Shown here: piece by piece, positions 23,908-32,318 of the stretch | How the letters are laid out: every line of letters starts with the position of its first letter | Position numbering within the stretch: position 1 is the stretch's first letter | Assembly (NCBI RefSeq): GCF_009707705.1 | Contig: NZ_WLYX01000001.1 | Span: forward strand, 3,038,001 to 3,102,000 | Source: Paludibacterium denitrificans | Lineage (GTDB): Bacteria; Pseudomonadota; Gammaproteobacteria; Burkholderiales; Chromobacteriaceae | Reading direction: 5' to 3' | DNA length: 64,000 nucleotides | Notes under the pieces: model-generated | Told to the model about the DNA's origin: nothing | The model's input: the letters and a program-made list of their open reading frames with translations, nothing else | Database searches by the model: none | Made by a program: the position numbers and the translations under genes

Positions 23908-25574
23908 ATGCTGCTATCCCTCACCGTAAAAGACTTTGTCATTGTTGACAGTATCTCCCCGGACTTTGCCCCGGGCTTTACCGTTCTGACCGGAGAAACC
24001 GGGGGCAAATCCATCGTGCTGGACGCACTCGGCCTCCTCCGGGCGACCGGGCCGATGGCTCGCTGGTGCGTGACGGAGCCGAACGCGCCGAAATCGCCGC
24101 CCAATTTGATCTCACCGGTCGACCAGAAATCAGCTTATGGCTACAAGACAATGAACTGGAGGGAGACGATTCCACCCTACTGCTGCGGCGCCTGCTGGAC
24201 AAGTCAGGCCGCAGCAAGAGCTTCGTCAACGGCCGGGCGGCGACCCCGGGCCAGCTACGGCAACTGGGTGAATTTCTGGTCGACATCCACGGCCAGCACG
24301 CACACCAATCACTGATGAAGGCGGATGCCCAGCGTGACCTGCTGGACGCCTACGCTTACTCCACCTCGCTGGCACGAGATACGCAAAAGGCTTGGCAGGA
24401 TTGGCAAACGGCACGTAAGGCCAAGCTGGAGGCGGAACGCTCCTCGCGCGAATCCGAGGTGGAACGCGAACGGCTGACATGGCAAATCAACGAGTTGGCC
24501 GAACTCGCCTTGCAGCCAGACGAATGGAACCAGCTAAACCAACGTCACTCACGCTTGGCCAACGCGGCAGAGCTGGTGCAAAGCGCCCAATTGGCCGTCG
24601 ATACGCTATCCGACATGGAAGGCAACTGCCTGTCGCTCCTCAGTCACGTACAAAGCCGCCTGAGCAAGTTAGCCAATCTCGATCCACGGCTGGCCGACAC
24701 TCTGTCCCTACTGGACTCTGTCGACGCAGAACTACGCGAAGTGGTCTATAGCTTACGTGATTACGCTGGCGACATTGATGAAGACCCTAGTCAGTTGGCC
24801 GAAGTGGAAAAGCGCATCGACCAGTTGATGACGATCGCACGCAAATACCGGCTGCAGCCACCGGATCTGGCGGAAAAGCTGCAAGACTGGCAGCAGCAAC
24901 TATCTTCACTAGAAGCCGCCACCGATCTGGAAGCGCTGACCGTGGCCGAAAGCGCCAGCTTGTCACGCTATCGCACGTTGGCCGAAGCCCTCTCCGGCAA
25001 ACGCCGCCAGGCCGCGACTGAACTCTCGGCCCGTATCACACAGGAAATGCAAAAGCTAGCCATGGGAGGCGCCCGTTTCGCCATTGAACTCGCCGCACTG
25101 GCCGAGCCTGCGGCCCACGGACTGGAATCCATTGAATATCTGGTCGCCGCCAATGCCAGGCACCAGCCTGCGCCCATTGGCCAAAGTCGCCTCCGGTGGT
25201 GAGCTTTCGCGCATCAGCCTCGCCATGCAGGTGGTGATCAGCCGGTGGCCAGCGTGCCAACACTGATTTTTGACGAAGTCGACGTCGGCATCGGTGGGCG
25301 AGTGGCAGAAATCATTGGCCACATGCTCAAAGAATTGGGGCAACGTTATCAGGTACTGTGCATTACCCACCTACCCCAAGTGGCTTCCTGCGGCAGTCAG
25401 CACTGGCAAGTCAGCAAGCAAGAAGAGCAAGGGCATGTCGTCAGCCATATCCAGCCGCTAAGCCGGGAAGAACGCATTCTCGAAATTGCCCGTATGCTGG
25501 GCGGCACTGAATTGACACAAACCACGCGTGAACATGCCGCAGAAATGCTGGCAATGAATGGCCAACAGGTCTAG
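23908..25574 (+). CDS. recN: DNA repair protein RecN (frameshifted in the read)
   Basis: SMC-like ATPase for double-strand-break repair. About 555 codons. Seen: N-terminal LSLTVKDFVIVDS, Walker A region LTGETG-GKSIVLDAL lacking one alanine (GCCGGC context at about 24000), long coiled coil, KVASGGELSRISLAMQ signature, and Walker B TLIFDEVDVGIGGRVAE. Breaks at about 24040 (LLLGDRADG expected; T lost from CCTGGG), 25158 (NAGTSLRPL expected; GCCAGGC for GCCGGC) and 25240. Coding evidence for one continuous gene is strong. Upstream nadK; tRNA-Ser follows. Confidence 0.92.
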
Positions 25575-25614
25575 TCAAAAGGTAAAAGTCACGCTATCAT
25601 GCGCAACTCTTACA

Positions 25615-25704
25615 GGAAGCGTGGCAGAGTGGTTGAATGCACCGGTCTTGAAAACCGGCGTGGGTGCGAGCCCATCGTGAGTTCGAATCTCACCGCTTCC
25701 GCCA
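25615..25704 (+). tRNA. tRNA-Ser (anticodon TGA)
   Basis: 90 nt with 7-bp acceptor GGAAGCG/CGCTTCC, encoded CCA, anticodon stem-loop around CTTGAAA (anticodon TGA), a long variable arm and T-arm GTTCGAATC. Type II structure fits serine. It is the likely integration target of the adjacent prophage. Confidence 0.95.
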
Positions 25705-25721
25705 GTAAGCCCTTATAGATC

Positions 25722-25750
25722 AAGGCTCTGTTCACAGCAGAGCCTTTTTC
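25722..25750 (+). terminator. Terminator after tRNA-Ser
   Basis: AAGGCTCTG / CAGAGCCTTTTT hairpin 18 bp past the tRNA, overlapping the 3' end of int on the other strand. Confidence 0.8.
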
Positions 25751-26787
25751 TTTTTCCGGTTTTCTTCGTCAATCCGGTGTGGGTGTGACGAAATTGTGCC
25801 GTTAAGGTTTTGCGCATCAATCGCCTCGATATGCCGCCGCAAATGTTCTGGCGCTAAGTGGGCGTATCGTTTCACCATCTCGAACGAGTGCCAACCGCCT
25901 AGCTCTTGGATAACATGCAGCGGAACACCAGACTGCACCAACCAGCTTGCCCATGTATGGCGCAGGTCGTGGAATCGGAAGTTCGTGATCCCAGCCCTAC
26001 GCAATGCATTGGCGAACCCTTCGCGCGCTCGCTGTCTGAGCCTGTCACCTCGGTAGGTAAAAACCCACTTAGGATGTTTGCCCAGTTGACTGATTAGTAC
26101 CTGCATGGCGGTTTGATTCAGCGGCATACCAATGGCTTCGCCAGCTTTGGCCTGATCGCCATAGATCCAGCACATTTTCTGTACCAAGTCGACCTGAGAC
26201 CATTCCAGTCCGGTGATGTTGGCATGACGGAACCCAGTGGCCAGCGCAAACTGAACAATGGCCTTCATGTGCGGAGCCAGCTCAGCCAACAGCCGGTCCG
26301 CCTCTGGTTTGGTTAGCCATCGAACACGGCGAGAAGGCTCCTTTTTCTTCCGGAACGAGAGCGGCTTGTCAATCCACTCCCATTCATTCGCGGCCAGTCT
26401 GAACAGCGTTGACGCCAGAGTCAGATAGCGGTTCTTGGTTGCATCGGTGCGCCCTTCCAGCTTCGCCACCGCATCTTGCACTTCATCGCGTTTAATGCTA
26501 CCTAGAACACGTCCACGGAAAAACTTCGTGAAGTAACGGATCTTCGCCTTGTCATCCTCAAGGCTTTTCTTGCTGGACTTCTCTTGGATAAAGCGCACAC
26601 AGGCTTCATCCCAGCTATATGATGGGCGCTCGCCTAGCCTATCGACCCGCCAGCGTTCTGCTTTCAGCTTGTCGTAGAGTTCCCGTGCCTGCGTTTCGTC
26701 ACGCGTTCCAAGAGACTGTCTAATTCGCTTTCCGCTTGGCGTTGCGAAATCACACCACCATGTCTTTCCTCTAAGTGAGATCGGCAT
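25732..26787 (-). CDS. int: Phage integrase, tyrosine recombinase
   Basis: Site-specific recombinase that inserts and excises the prophage. 351 residues. Seen: N-terminal arm-binding region MPISLRGKTWWCDF, SAM-like core-binding domain, and catalytic domain with ATGFRHANI (Arg), FHDLRHTWASWLVQ (His-x-x-Arg), LGGWHSFEMVKRYAHL (His/Trp and nucleophile Tyr). It lies next to tRNA-Ser, reading toward it, the normal position for a tRNA-targeting integrase. Its start overlaps the end of the excisionase gene by 124 bp in another frame. Confidence 0.93.
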   Translation of the reverse strand: MPISLRGKTWWCDFATPSGKRIRQSLGTRDETQARELYDKLKAERWRVDRLGERPSYSWDEACVRFIQEKSSKKSLEDDKAKIRYFTKFFRGRVLGSIKRDEVQDAVAKLEGRTDATKNRYLTLASTLFRLAANEWEWIDKPLSFRKKKEPSRRVRWLTKPEADRLLAELAPHMKAIVQFALATGFRHANITGLEWSQVDLVQKMCWIYGDQAKAGEAIGMPLNQTAMQVLISQLGKHPKWVFTYRGDRLRQRAREGFANALRRAGITNFRFHDLRHTWASWLVQSGVPLHVIQELGGWHSFEMVKRYAHLAPEHLRRHIEAIDAQNLNGTISSHPHRIDEENRKKKKALL

Positions 26788-26999
26788 GGAATCACTCCTT
26801 TCTGTTTACCGACCTGCGCCTTTTGCCTAATTTCATTCTGTTTCGATCGCAGGTATTGCACAAGGTCAGATTCAAGAAACACCCATGCCCGACCAATCTT
26901 CGCAGCCGGAACTGTGGCGGTTCTTGCCAGTTGGTAAACTGTGTCGGGGCTGACTTTCAGATAGCCAGCCGCCTCGCAAACATCGTAGGTTCTGTCCAT
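26664..26999 (-). CDS. xis: Excisionase-like helix-turn-helix protein
   Basis: 111 residues. Seen: MDRTYDVCEAAGYLKVSPDTVYQLAR, a MerR/excisionase-type winged HTH (HTH_17), followed by AKIGRAWVFLESDLVQYLRSK and a basic C-terminal tail. The ATG at 26999 follows GGGGAAAA. The upstream extension of this frame to 27275 looks non-coding. The large overlap with int suggests coupled expression. Acts with integrase in excision, by family and position. Confidence 0.75.
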   Translation of the reverse strand: MDRTYDVCEAAGYLKVSPDTVYQLARTATVPAAKIGRAWVFLESDLVQYLRSKQNEIRQKAQVGKQKGVIPCRSHLEERHGGVISQRQAESELDSLLERVTKRRHGNSTTS

Positions 27000-27057
27000 T
27001 TTTTCCCCAACAAAAAAGCCGCTCAGTGGCGGCTTGGTGAATGGTTGCGGTGGCGTG

Positions 27058-27549
27058 TTAGTCCACGCGACCTTTGATCTTGTAGCGGCTGCCAACAACG
27101 TATCGCTTGTAGGCGGCAATCCAGTCGGTTGCCATGGCCGTTTGCGCTTCGGCCAAGGTGACATTCCCGTCGCAGACTGACCGGTACAGCACAACCTCAA
27201 GCTGGTCTTTCTTGGCGGCGCTCCATTCCGAGTTTCGCGGCTGTGGCCACAAGTTGCGTTCATCACGCGGATCACCGCCGATCGACAAGGCGATCAGGTG
27301 ATCTTCCTCGTAATGCTTGGGGTCCGTGTCGGCATAGCCGTATTCGACGATCTGCACCTTCTTCAGTTTGTTGGTGTAGTACGCCGGAGGCCGGATAGTC
27401 TTGGTGAAGCCTTTGACGCAGACAGTTTGCTGGATGTTTGACTGAGTAATTTCCGGGTTGATGGCGCCCGGGGTCAACTTCGGATTAGGCAGGTCACCGG
27501 CCGCGGCGAATCCGGCAACCAGCAGTAGAGCAAGGGCAATTTTTTTCAT
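27058..27549 (-). CDS. Exported HNH-like nuclease-fold protein
   Basis: 163 residues with signal peptide MKKIALALLLVAGFAAAG. Seen: CVKGFTKTIRPPAYYTNKLKK, YADTDPKHYEEDHLIALSIGG, DERNLWPQP, a pattern found in a family of secreted HNH-related proteins (DHL-I-L-GG-x6-NLWPQ), with conserved cysteines CV and SVCDG. The His/Asn residues suggest a metal-dependent nuclease, but activity is not shown. A cargo gene in the integration module of the prophage; the ATG at 27549 is preferred over the long frame to 27756. Confidence 0.6.
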   Translation of the reverse strand: MKKIALALLLVAGFAAAGDLPNPKLTPGAINPEITQSNIQQTVCVKGFTKTIRPPAYYTNKLKKVQIVEYGYADTDPKHYEEDHLIALSIGGDPRDERNLWPQPRNSEWSAAKKDQLEVVLYRSVCDGNVTLAEAQTAMATDWIAAYKRYVVGSRYKIKGRVD

Positions 27550-27697
27550 GTTTTCTCGGTGCGATGTTACTGAGCGCAGTATTTTACTGCGGGGCGGAGG
27601 AATAGGCGCCTGACTGGATGTGTTCGTTTTCACGCCCTCGGGTGTTGCCTGCTCACTCACTGGTAAGTATTCCGACTTTAGGCAGTCATGACTGGCG

Positions 27698-28093
27698 TTA
27701 GATAGCGAGTAGTCGCAGCGGACCTCTGTCACTATTCTTGAGGGCACTTCCTTCAAAGTGCATCGGATGGCCGGATGTCATGAATAGTATCGGGACGTTG
27801 AATGGGTCATACCCGGCTGTATCTATTTCCCAGTACAGGTCCTCTAGCGTAAAAGATGTGGACTGCTGCCATTTCATGTTCCCAGTTTTGAAAAGGAATT
27901 GGATGGAGGTCTCTTTTGCTGATTCTGTTTCCATCCACAGCTCGATTTCTGTCGATAGCCATCCTATCGCTCGGGGGCCTAACTTTCGGCTAGAGGGGAA
28001 CGCCCCTGTTCGCATTTGTGTATAGATATTAGACTTCGATAGACCTGTTATGCCCATCAATTCTTTCAGGCGGATAAAACGTGGAGTGCTCAT
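27698..28093 (-). CDS. AlpA-family regulator with C-terminal extension
   Basis: 131 residues. Seen: RFIRLKELMGITGLSKSNIYTQMRTGAFPSSRKLGPRAIGWLSTEIELW, an AlpA/excisionase-type HTH of about 60 residues. The remaining 70 residues (starting SAKETSIQFLF) are unrecognised; they include DLYWEIDTAGYDP. AlpA regulators usually control excision or prophage gene expression. Isolated between the exported nuclease-like gene and the terminator of the leftward operon. Confidence 0.7.
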   Translation of the reverse strand: MSTPRFIRLKELMGITGLSKSNIYTQMRTGAFPSSRKLGPRAIGWLSTEIELWMETESAKETSIQFLFKTGNMKWQQSTSFTLEDLYWEIDTAGYDPFNVPILFMTSGHPMHFEGSALKNSDRGPLRLLAI

Positions 28094-28237
28094 TAGTTGC
28101 TCCTGAATGTTTAAATTATTGTGATGCCTATTCGCTAGCTGACGATGAGGCCACTGCCTATGCTGCGGTCTTCCTCCTATTTGCCAGACGTGTTCCTATC
28201 CGAAAAATTCGGCATGCCAACAGGTTTGCAGCCAATA

Positions 28238-28258
28238 AAAATGCCCACTTTCGTGGGC
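28238..28258 (-). terminator. Terminator of the leftward early operon
   Basis: Minus-strand AAGCCCAC GAAA GTGGGC followed by ATTTTTATT, right after the stop of the last small gene. Confidence 0.85.
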
Positions 28259-28363
28259 TTAATCTGGGTTGTCTCTGGATACTGACTCTAGGTTGTCATC
28301 CTCGCCAATGGGATCGGTTCCGGGGATAACATGATGGTCTTCCCCATAGTCCTGATAAGTCAT
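28259..28363 (-). CDS. 34-residue acidic protein
   Basis: Seen: MTYQDYGEDHHVIPGTDPIG then EDDNLESVSRDNPD. The ATG overlaps the stop of the upstream gene (TGATG) and is preceded by GAGGAG. Last gene of the leftward early operon. No family recognised. Confidence 0.5.
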   Translation of the reverse strand: MTYQDYGEDHHVIPGTDPIGEDDNLESVSRDNPD

Positions 28364-28710
28364 CAAATCTCCTCGACATATAGCTCAATAGCGCTTGTGT
28401 TGATTTCGCGAAGATCAGCGGCCACCAATACGTAACGAGCATTTCGCTCATTCACCAGCGTTCTTCCATACTCTGCAGCAAGCTTATGCAGGGTATTAAT
28501 GGAATCGCCAATCACCTCGATTGGCATGGTGGCTTTCAGGCTAAGGCCATGAGGGAAGCTGTAGCAGGCAGTGGTTGCAACGCCGCCTGCGCTGAATGCG
28601 ACCGCCAGCTTTTCCGCTTCCATGATCCGCACAAGGTCTCGGTTCAGCTTATCCATGTCGCGCTGGAATGCCTCGGTCAGCTGCAATGCCGTTTTTGTGT
28701 AGAGGTTCAT
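28363..28710 (-). CDS. Hypothetical prophage protein, 115 residues
   Basis: Seen: MNLYTKTALQLTEAFQRDMDKLNRDL, helical N terminus, then GGVATTACYSFPHGLSLKATMP and a C-terminal ERNARYVLVAADLREI. No family recognised. Its start overlaps the stop of the upstream gene by 4 bp (ATGA-type), so it belongs to the leftward early operon. Confidence 0.6.
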   Translation of the reverse strand: MNLYTKTALQLTEAFQRDMDKLNRDLVRIMEAEKLAVAFSAGGVATTACYSFPHGLSLKATMPIEVIGDSINTLHKLAAEYGRTLVNERNARYVLVAADLREINTSAIELYVEEI

Positions 28711-28934
28711 CGTGATGCCCTATTCTCAGATTCGGCCATATACCCGTCAGAAAATGCAGACAGCTCTTCTATCGTTCGCGGATCGCCAGCTGGTCGTCCC
28801 GCAATCATGTCTCGCATGCGCCTGGATAAGAATGGGCTGCAAATCCGTCTAGCCCGCCATGCTTGCCGACCGTACTCATGGGCAAGCTCCTTGTTTGACT
28901 TATACATAGCCCTACTCAGGTATCTTTTCTTCAT
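28707..28934 (-). CDS. Hypothetical basic prophage protein, 75 residues
   Basis: Seen: MKKRYLSRAMYKSNKELAHEYG, Arg-rich middle (RQAWRARRICSPFLSRRMRDM), and C-terminal TIEELSAFSDGYMAES. Overlaps both neighbouring genes. The basic, aromatic-poor composition suggests nucleic-acid contact, but this is a guess. Confidence 0.55.
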   Translation of the reverse strand: MKKRYLSRAMYKSNKELAHEYGRQAWRARRICSPFLSRRMRDMIAGRPAGDPRTIEELSAFSDGYMAESENRASR

Positions 28935-29106
28935 CGATATCCGTAATGATCAGGTCGTCACGGTCATCGCACGTGATGGAGCTTCCGTCTCCGAATGTGA
29001 CTACAGCTGATCCAAAGCATGAGAAGTCAGATTCCATGACAAACCCACACATGAAGTGCGGTAGCCGATATTTCCGCCAGTTCTTTATGATTGCCACTTT
29101 AAGCAT
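28912..29106 (-). CDS. Hypothetical prophage protein, 64 residues
   Basis: Seen: MLKVAIIKNWRKYRLPHFMCG, then SAVVTFGDGSSITCDDRDDLIITD. Part of the leftward operon; 10 bp behind its upstream neighbour and overlapping its downstream one. No family recognised. Confidence 0.5.
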   Translation of the reverse strand: MLKVAIIKNWRKYRLPHFMCGFVMESDFSCFGSAVVTFGDGSSITCDDRDDLIITDIDEEKIPE

Positions 29107-29115
29107 GCTGCCCCC

Positions 29116-29298
29116 TTATAGCGGGAAATGCCCAGTGGCACCTTCACGCTCAATCCTCCGGTTTTCAATCTCCCGACGGGCTGCCGCTTGGCGTAACTCT
29201 TGAGGGGAGTAAATCGGCTTGTGCTTTCCAGAAAGCTCTTTCGCGCGAATATCGGCACGAATCGTCACGTAATCGCGTTGCGGATAGAAGCGTTTCAT
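29116..29298 (-). CDS. Hypothetical prophage protein, 60 residues
   Basis: Seen: MKRFYPQRDYVTIRADIRAK then a charged helix QELRQAAARREIENRRIERE. Starts inside the stop of the TraL-like gene (ATGA overlap). No family recognised. Confidence 0.55.
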   Translation of the reverse strand: MKRFYPQRDYVTIRADIRAKELSGKHKPIYSPQELRQAAARREIENRRIEREGATGHFPL

Positions 29299-30049
29299 AC
29301 ACTCTTCCCTTGGATATCAATCAGGTTGATGGACGCCAGCTTCATCGAGTAATACGCCCACACGCGCTTCAAACGGTGTCGGGCGACGGCGGTATAGCCG
29401 TCATGCTGGATGGCCTGCAGGTAGGTCAGCCCGTCGCGGCGCATTTCGCTGATGTCCTGCCCGAAAGTATTCGGATCAGTCCGCATCATGTCGACGATGC
29501 TTAAGCGAAGCGATGGCTGTTGTCGCGGTAGAGTGCACTATCTTCAATCCCTCGCCCTTGATACTCGACAGGGCCAAAGAATGGGTTGCACCAGACGACC
29601 ACATCAGCGTCGGGAAGATCATCAAGGATGGCGGATAAACCATTCGCCGTTTCCACAAAATCCAGCCCACCAATCAACGGAACATGGATAACCGGCCGGA
29701 TGCCTTCATCAACGAGCAGGCCGAGCGCATCGCTCTCTACCGGGTAGGCTTTGAGCGGCACGAACACGGCGGCGCCGGTGTCGATGATGGTGTCCCCATC
29801 ATGGTCGAGGATGTTGCCGATCATGGTGTCGAACTGGCGGCTGTCGATCTGCTGGTGGTCGTTGAGGAGTTCCAGCCCTTTCACGCCAAGCGCGGTGATG
29901 CGCGAGAAAGTTCGGTTGACCGGATCGGTGTCGATACACTGCGGAACGCGCGGGGAATTGGCTGCAAGGTACTGCGCCACCAGAGTGGTGATGCCCGATT
30001 TGAAGCAGCCGCCTTTACCCTGCAGGGTGATGTGAGCGGTTCGTTGCAT
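29295..30049 (-). CDS. TraL-like ParA-family ATPase
   Basis: About 250 residues, resembling conjugal-transfer TraL proteins and plasmid ParA ATPases. Seen: HITLQGKGGCFKSG (deviant Walker A: GKGGCFKS where GKGGVGKS is usual), CIDTDPVNRTFSRITALG, DTIIDTGAAVFVPLKAY and VVVWCNPFFGPVEYQGRG. GCTTAAGC at 29499 breaks the frame where Phe-Ala-Gly-Ile is expected; restored, it runs on through MMRTDPNTFGQDISEMRRDG to a stop at 29295. Lies 13 bp downstream of a TraK-like gene, the same order as in PromA/IncP-type transfer regions. Role in a phage is unknown; partition or regulation is possible. Confidence 0.7.
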
Positions 30050-30062
30050 AGTGTTCTCCTGA

Positions 30063-30422
30063 TTACCAATTGAGGGGTTTGTCGCGCTGCTGGCGGAAAT
30101 CACCTGGCGCAGACTTGTGTTTGATGGTTGCTTGCTTGGCCGTCTCCGGTGCGGTGGCTTTGATCGCTTCAATCTTCTGACCTTTCTTCTGTCGTTTGCG
30201 CGCCCGGTAAATCGCATTCCTGAGTTCGTCTAGCGTCATGACCAAGCCGGTGTCGACCAATGTGGCAACAATGTCGGACTGGCTGACGCCGCGGCGCATG
30301 GCCTCTTCGATTTCAGGGAGTAATGCGCGAATGCGAGCTGCTTTGCTGATCTCTGGACTGGCAGGCTGGATGGCGTTGACCTGCTGCGCTGCCTGCCGCT
30401 TCCATGCGTCAATGTCGCTCAT
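30063..30422 (-). CDS. TraK-like accessory DNA-binding protein
   Basis: 119 residues. Seen: AARIRALLPEIEEAMRRGVSQSDIVATLVDTG, a pattern shared with TraK/KfrB-type and other small transfer proteins, then MTLDELRNAIYRARKRQKK and a basic tail. First substantial gene of the leftward operon, immediately before the TraL-like ATPase. Assignment rests on pattern and neighbourhood only. Confidence 0.55.
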   Translation of the reverse strand: MSDIDAWKRQAAQQVNAIQPASPEISKAARIRALLPEIEEAMRRGVSQSDIVATLVDTGLVMTLDELRNAIYRARKRQKKGQKIEAIKATAPETAKQATIKHKSAPGDFRQQRDKPLNW

Positions 30423-30484
30423 TTGTTGCTCATTTCAAGCCAATAAGATGCTCATGCAATACTCATGAGCATCAAGGGCGGTTT

Positions 30485-30613
30485 TTAACGCTTCTTTTTG
30501 AATACCGGGAAAACCACCTGACCATTGCGGAAGATGGGGGACTTGATCACCCACCCTGCACTGCGCAACTCAAAAACGGCTTCATCGGTTACCTCGATAA
30601 GTTCCATTGCCAT
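30485..30613 (-). CDS. 42-residue prophage protein
   Basis: Seen: MAMELIEVTDEAVFELRSAG then WVIKSPIFRNGQVVFPVFKKKR. ATG at 30613 follows AGGAGAA. The longer frame to 30850 upstream is not credible coding. First gene of the leftward operon. Confidence 0.5.
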   Translation of the reverse strand: MAMELIEVTDEAVFELRSAGWVIKSPIFRNGQVVFPVFKKKR

Positions 30614-31020
30614 GTTCTTCTCCTGATAGATAAAAAAAATGGACAGCCAATGGCGTGTCCAATGTCCGGCCTTGCCGGTGCGTTTCCGCACGGATAGAGG
30701 CTTTGAAAACCCCCATCCGTGCGCTGCCTCGTGGGAGGCAGCTGACTCACTTTCGAGCCGGTCAAATCCATTGCGGCGGCCATTTAGTTGAGGCTGGCCC
30801 TTTTGTTTCTCCTCTGGATTCGGTTCCGTTTCATCCGTTTCCGGCCACACGGTTTCCTTGTGGAGCAGATACTACCAACACGGATGGCGGCTGCCGGATT
30901 CCTACCGGGTATGCTCTACTAAAGACCGCTATCGCCTTTCGGGGAAGGTCTGGCTTTCAGCATCAACCGCCATACGTGTTGGTCATCCGATATTTCCGCA
31001 AGCGGATCGCGTCGGATGAA

Positions 31021-31380
31021 GCGCGATTGTTGGTGGCAAGGAATCGAACCTTGCATCCTGCACCCTGCCGAGGCCATGTTTGGTTTCACTCCAACTCATG
31101 TGAGGAACACCCGCGCCAGACTACCTCTGTCTACACCAACACAGCCGCACACTTCGGTTAAAGCCCACCTGACCTTGATAGAAACACTGCATAAAAATTG
31201 AAGTGTGCGGCTGTGTTGACCCTGTTTCCAAGGACAACTCCACTGGTTCGCGTCCTTCATTGGTCGCCCGGCCGTGGTCGCCAGTAGTGCTACGGTTTGC
31301 GCCCCGTGTCTGGCTGAACCCCTTGCACTCGTCCGGTTTGCGGGTCTCGCCGGAGTCTTAGCGGTACGCGGTGCTTTGCG
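31021..31380. ncRNA. Structured non-coding segment between early operon and operators
   Basis: About 360 bp without a credible gene. It holds an 18-bp perfect inverted repeat (31138-31155 with 31200-31217), a minus-strand element with tRNA-like ends (GTTGGTG ... CACCAAC around a T-arm-like GGTTCGATTCC), and a plus-strand hairpin CCAAGGAC/GTCCTT. The 44-nt loop of the inverted repeat is AT-rich and contains TTGATA and TAAAAATT promoter-like strings. No anticodon arm can be folded, so I do not call a tRNA. Evidence for an RNA gene is structural only. Confidence 0.35.
31138..31217. repeat. 18-bp perfect inverted repeat with 44-bp spacer
   Basis: AACACAGCCGCACACTTC at 31138-31155 and its exact reverse complement at 31200-31217. 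Confidence 0.9.
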
Positions 31381-31423
31381 TGACTAGATTAGTGATTTGC
31401 TAAAAAATCTAGCTGGCTTGAAT

Positions 31424-31463
31424 TTAGCGTAACGCGAATTATTTTGCAATAGCGAAACGCTAA
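31424..31463. promoter_or_regulatory. Two repressor operators upstream of the leftward operon
   Basis: TTAGCGTAACGCGAA (31424-31438) and ATAGCGAAACGCTAA (31449-31463) match WTAGC-N5-GCTAA, the same palindrome as in the cI-cro intergenic region. A third weaker match lies at about 31389. Confidence 0.7.
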
Positions 31464-31513
31464 TTTTTATCGAAGTGATTGTGACTTACGCTTGAGCTAT
31501 GCGCTGGGCGAAA

Positions 31514-31534
31514 AAAAGCGGCTGAGCCGCTTTT
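31514..31534. terminator. Terminator beyond the BRCT gene
   Basis: AAAAGCGGCTGAGCCGCTTTT perfect hairpin; also insulates the BRCT gene from the early operon. The stem is GCGGCT/AGCCGC. Confidence 0.8.
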
Positions 31535-31593
31535 GTTCAAAGGAGTGACGCTATCTATCAGTCTTGCTGGGAAGACTCTTCTATGGGTGTTGT

Positions 31594-32226
31594 TTACTGA
31601 CCCATGGCAAGGAAGTTGGTGAAGTGAGACTCGCTGACGATGAGGATGTTGATACCCTTTTGTTGGTAAGAAATCGCCTTTTCTATCTTGGTACCAAACG
31701 TGCTTTGCTTCCAATCGCGACTGCCTATCGCCCCGATAACAAGAACGTTGGTATCTCGTTTCACAGACGGGCTGATAATCCCACCTCGCTGGATGATAGC
31801 CTCTGATACCTTGCTTCGGCTTCCAAACTCAAAGGTTCCTGTCACACAAAATGTCGTCCCATTGAAGGAAATATCTGGTGCCGGATGAGTGAGAGGTAAG
31901 TCCGTTGATAATGACTGTACATTTCCGACTGGATTGCCACCGGTAATGCTTCCAATTAATTTAAGTAGATCTAATTCTTCATCCTGATCAACCACCCCAT
32001 CGGCAAGAATTTCACCAAGCCGGTCAATCAATACGCTCATTGGCCATGTATCGAGTAGGTGTGGATGTGCTCGCATCCAGTTGCAAATGAACTCAACCTC
32101 ATCTTGCACAATGACGCCGTCTGCAATCAATCCTTTGCAGATGCCTACGAATTCTGCCGTATCACGCTTGATGCGATCTTTAAGAGTGATGGCGTTAGCT
32201 ACTTGACCATTACTATCTTTGTACAT
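31594..32226 (-). CDS. TerB-like/BRCT-domain protein
   Basis: 210 residues. Seen: an N-terminal helical region (residues about 15-95) with GLIADGVIVQDEVEFICNWM and GEILADGVVDQDEELDLL, reminiscent of TerB-like modules, then a C-terminal BRCT domain (about 115-205) with GTTFCVTGTFEFGSR, IIQRGGIISPSVKRDTNVLV and NILIVSESHF. BRCT domains bind phosphopeptides or DNA ends; this protein may act in host-takeover or DNA repair. Start ATG follows GGGAGG. Lies between operators and the repressor, so probably lysogenically expressed. Confidence 0.7.
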   Translation of the reverse strand: MYKDSNGQVANAITLKDRIKRDTAEFVGICKGLIADGVIVQDEVEFICNWMRAHPHLLDTWPMSVLIDRLGEILADGVVDQDEELDLLKLIGSITGGNPVGNVQSLSTDLPLTHPAPDISFNGTTFCVTGTFEFGSRSKVSEAIIQRGGIISPSVKRDTNVLVIGAIGSRDWKQSTFGTKIEKAISYQQKGINILIVSESHFTNFLAMGQ

Positions 32227-32318
32227 CTTGCCTCCCGTTTGGAATAAGTTAGCAAGATGTTAATACCGTTTAACTGTTCAATAACAGTACTTTTATACAA
32301 AACAGATAAAGGTACCAA

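Noticed and set aside
31021-31140. Phage tRNA gene on the minus strand
   Set aside because: Acceptor- and T-arm-like parts exist but no anticodon stem-loop can be folded; kept only as a structured segment.
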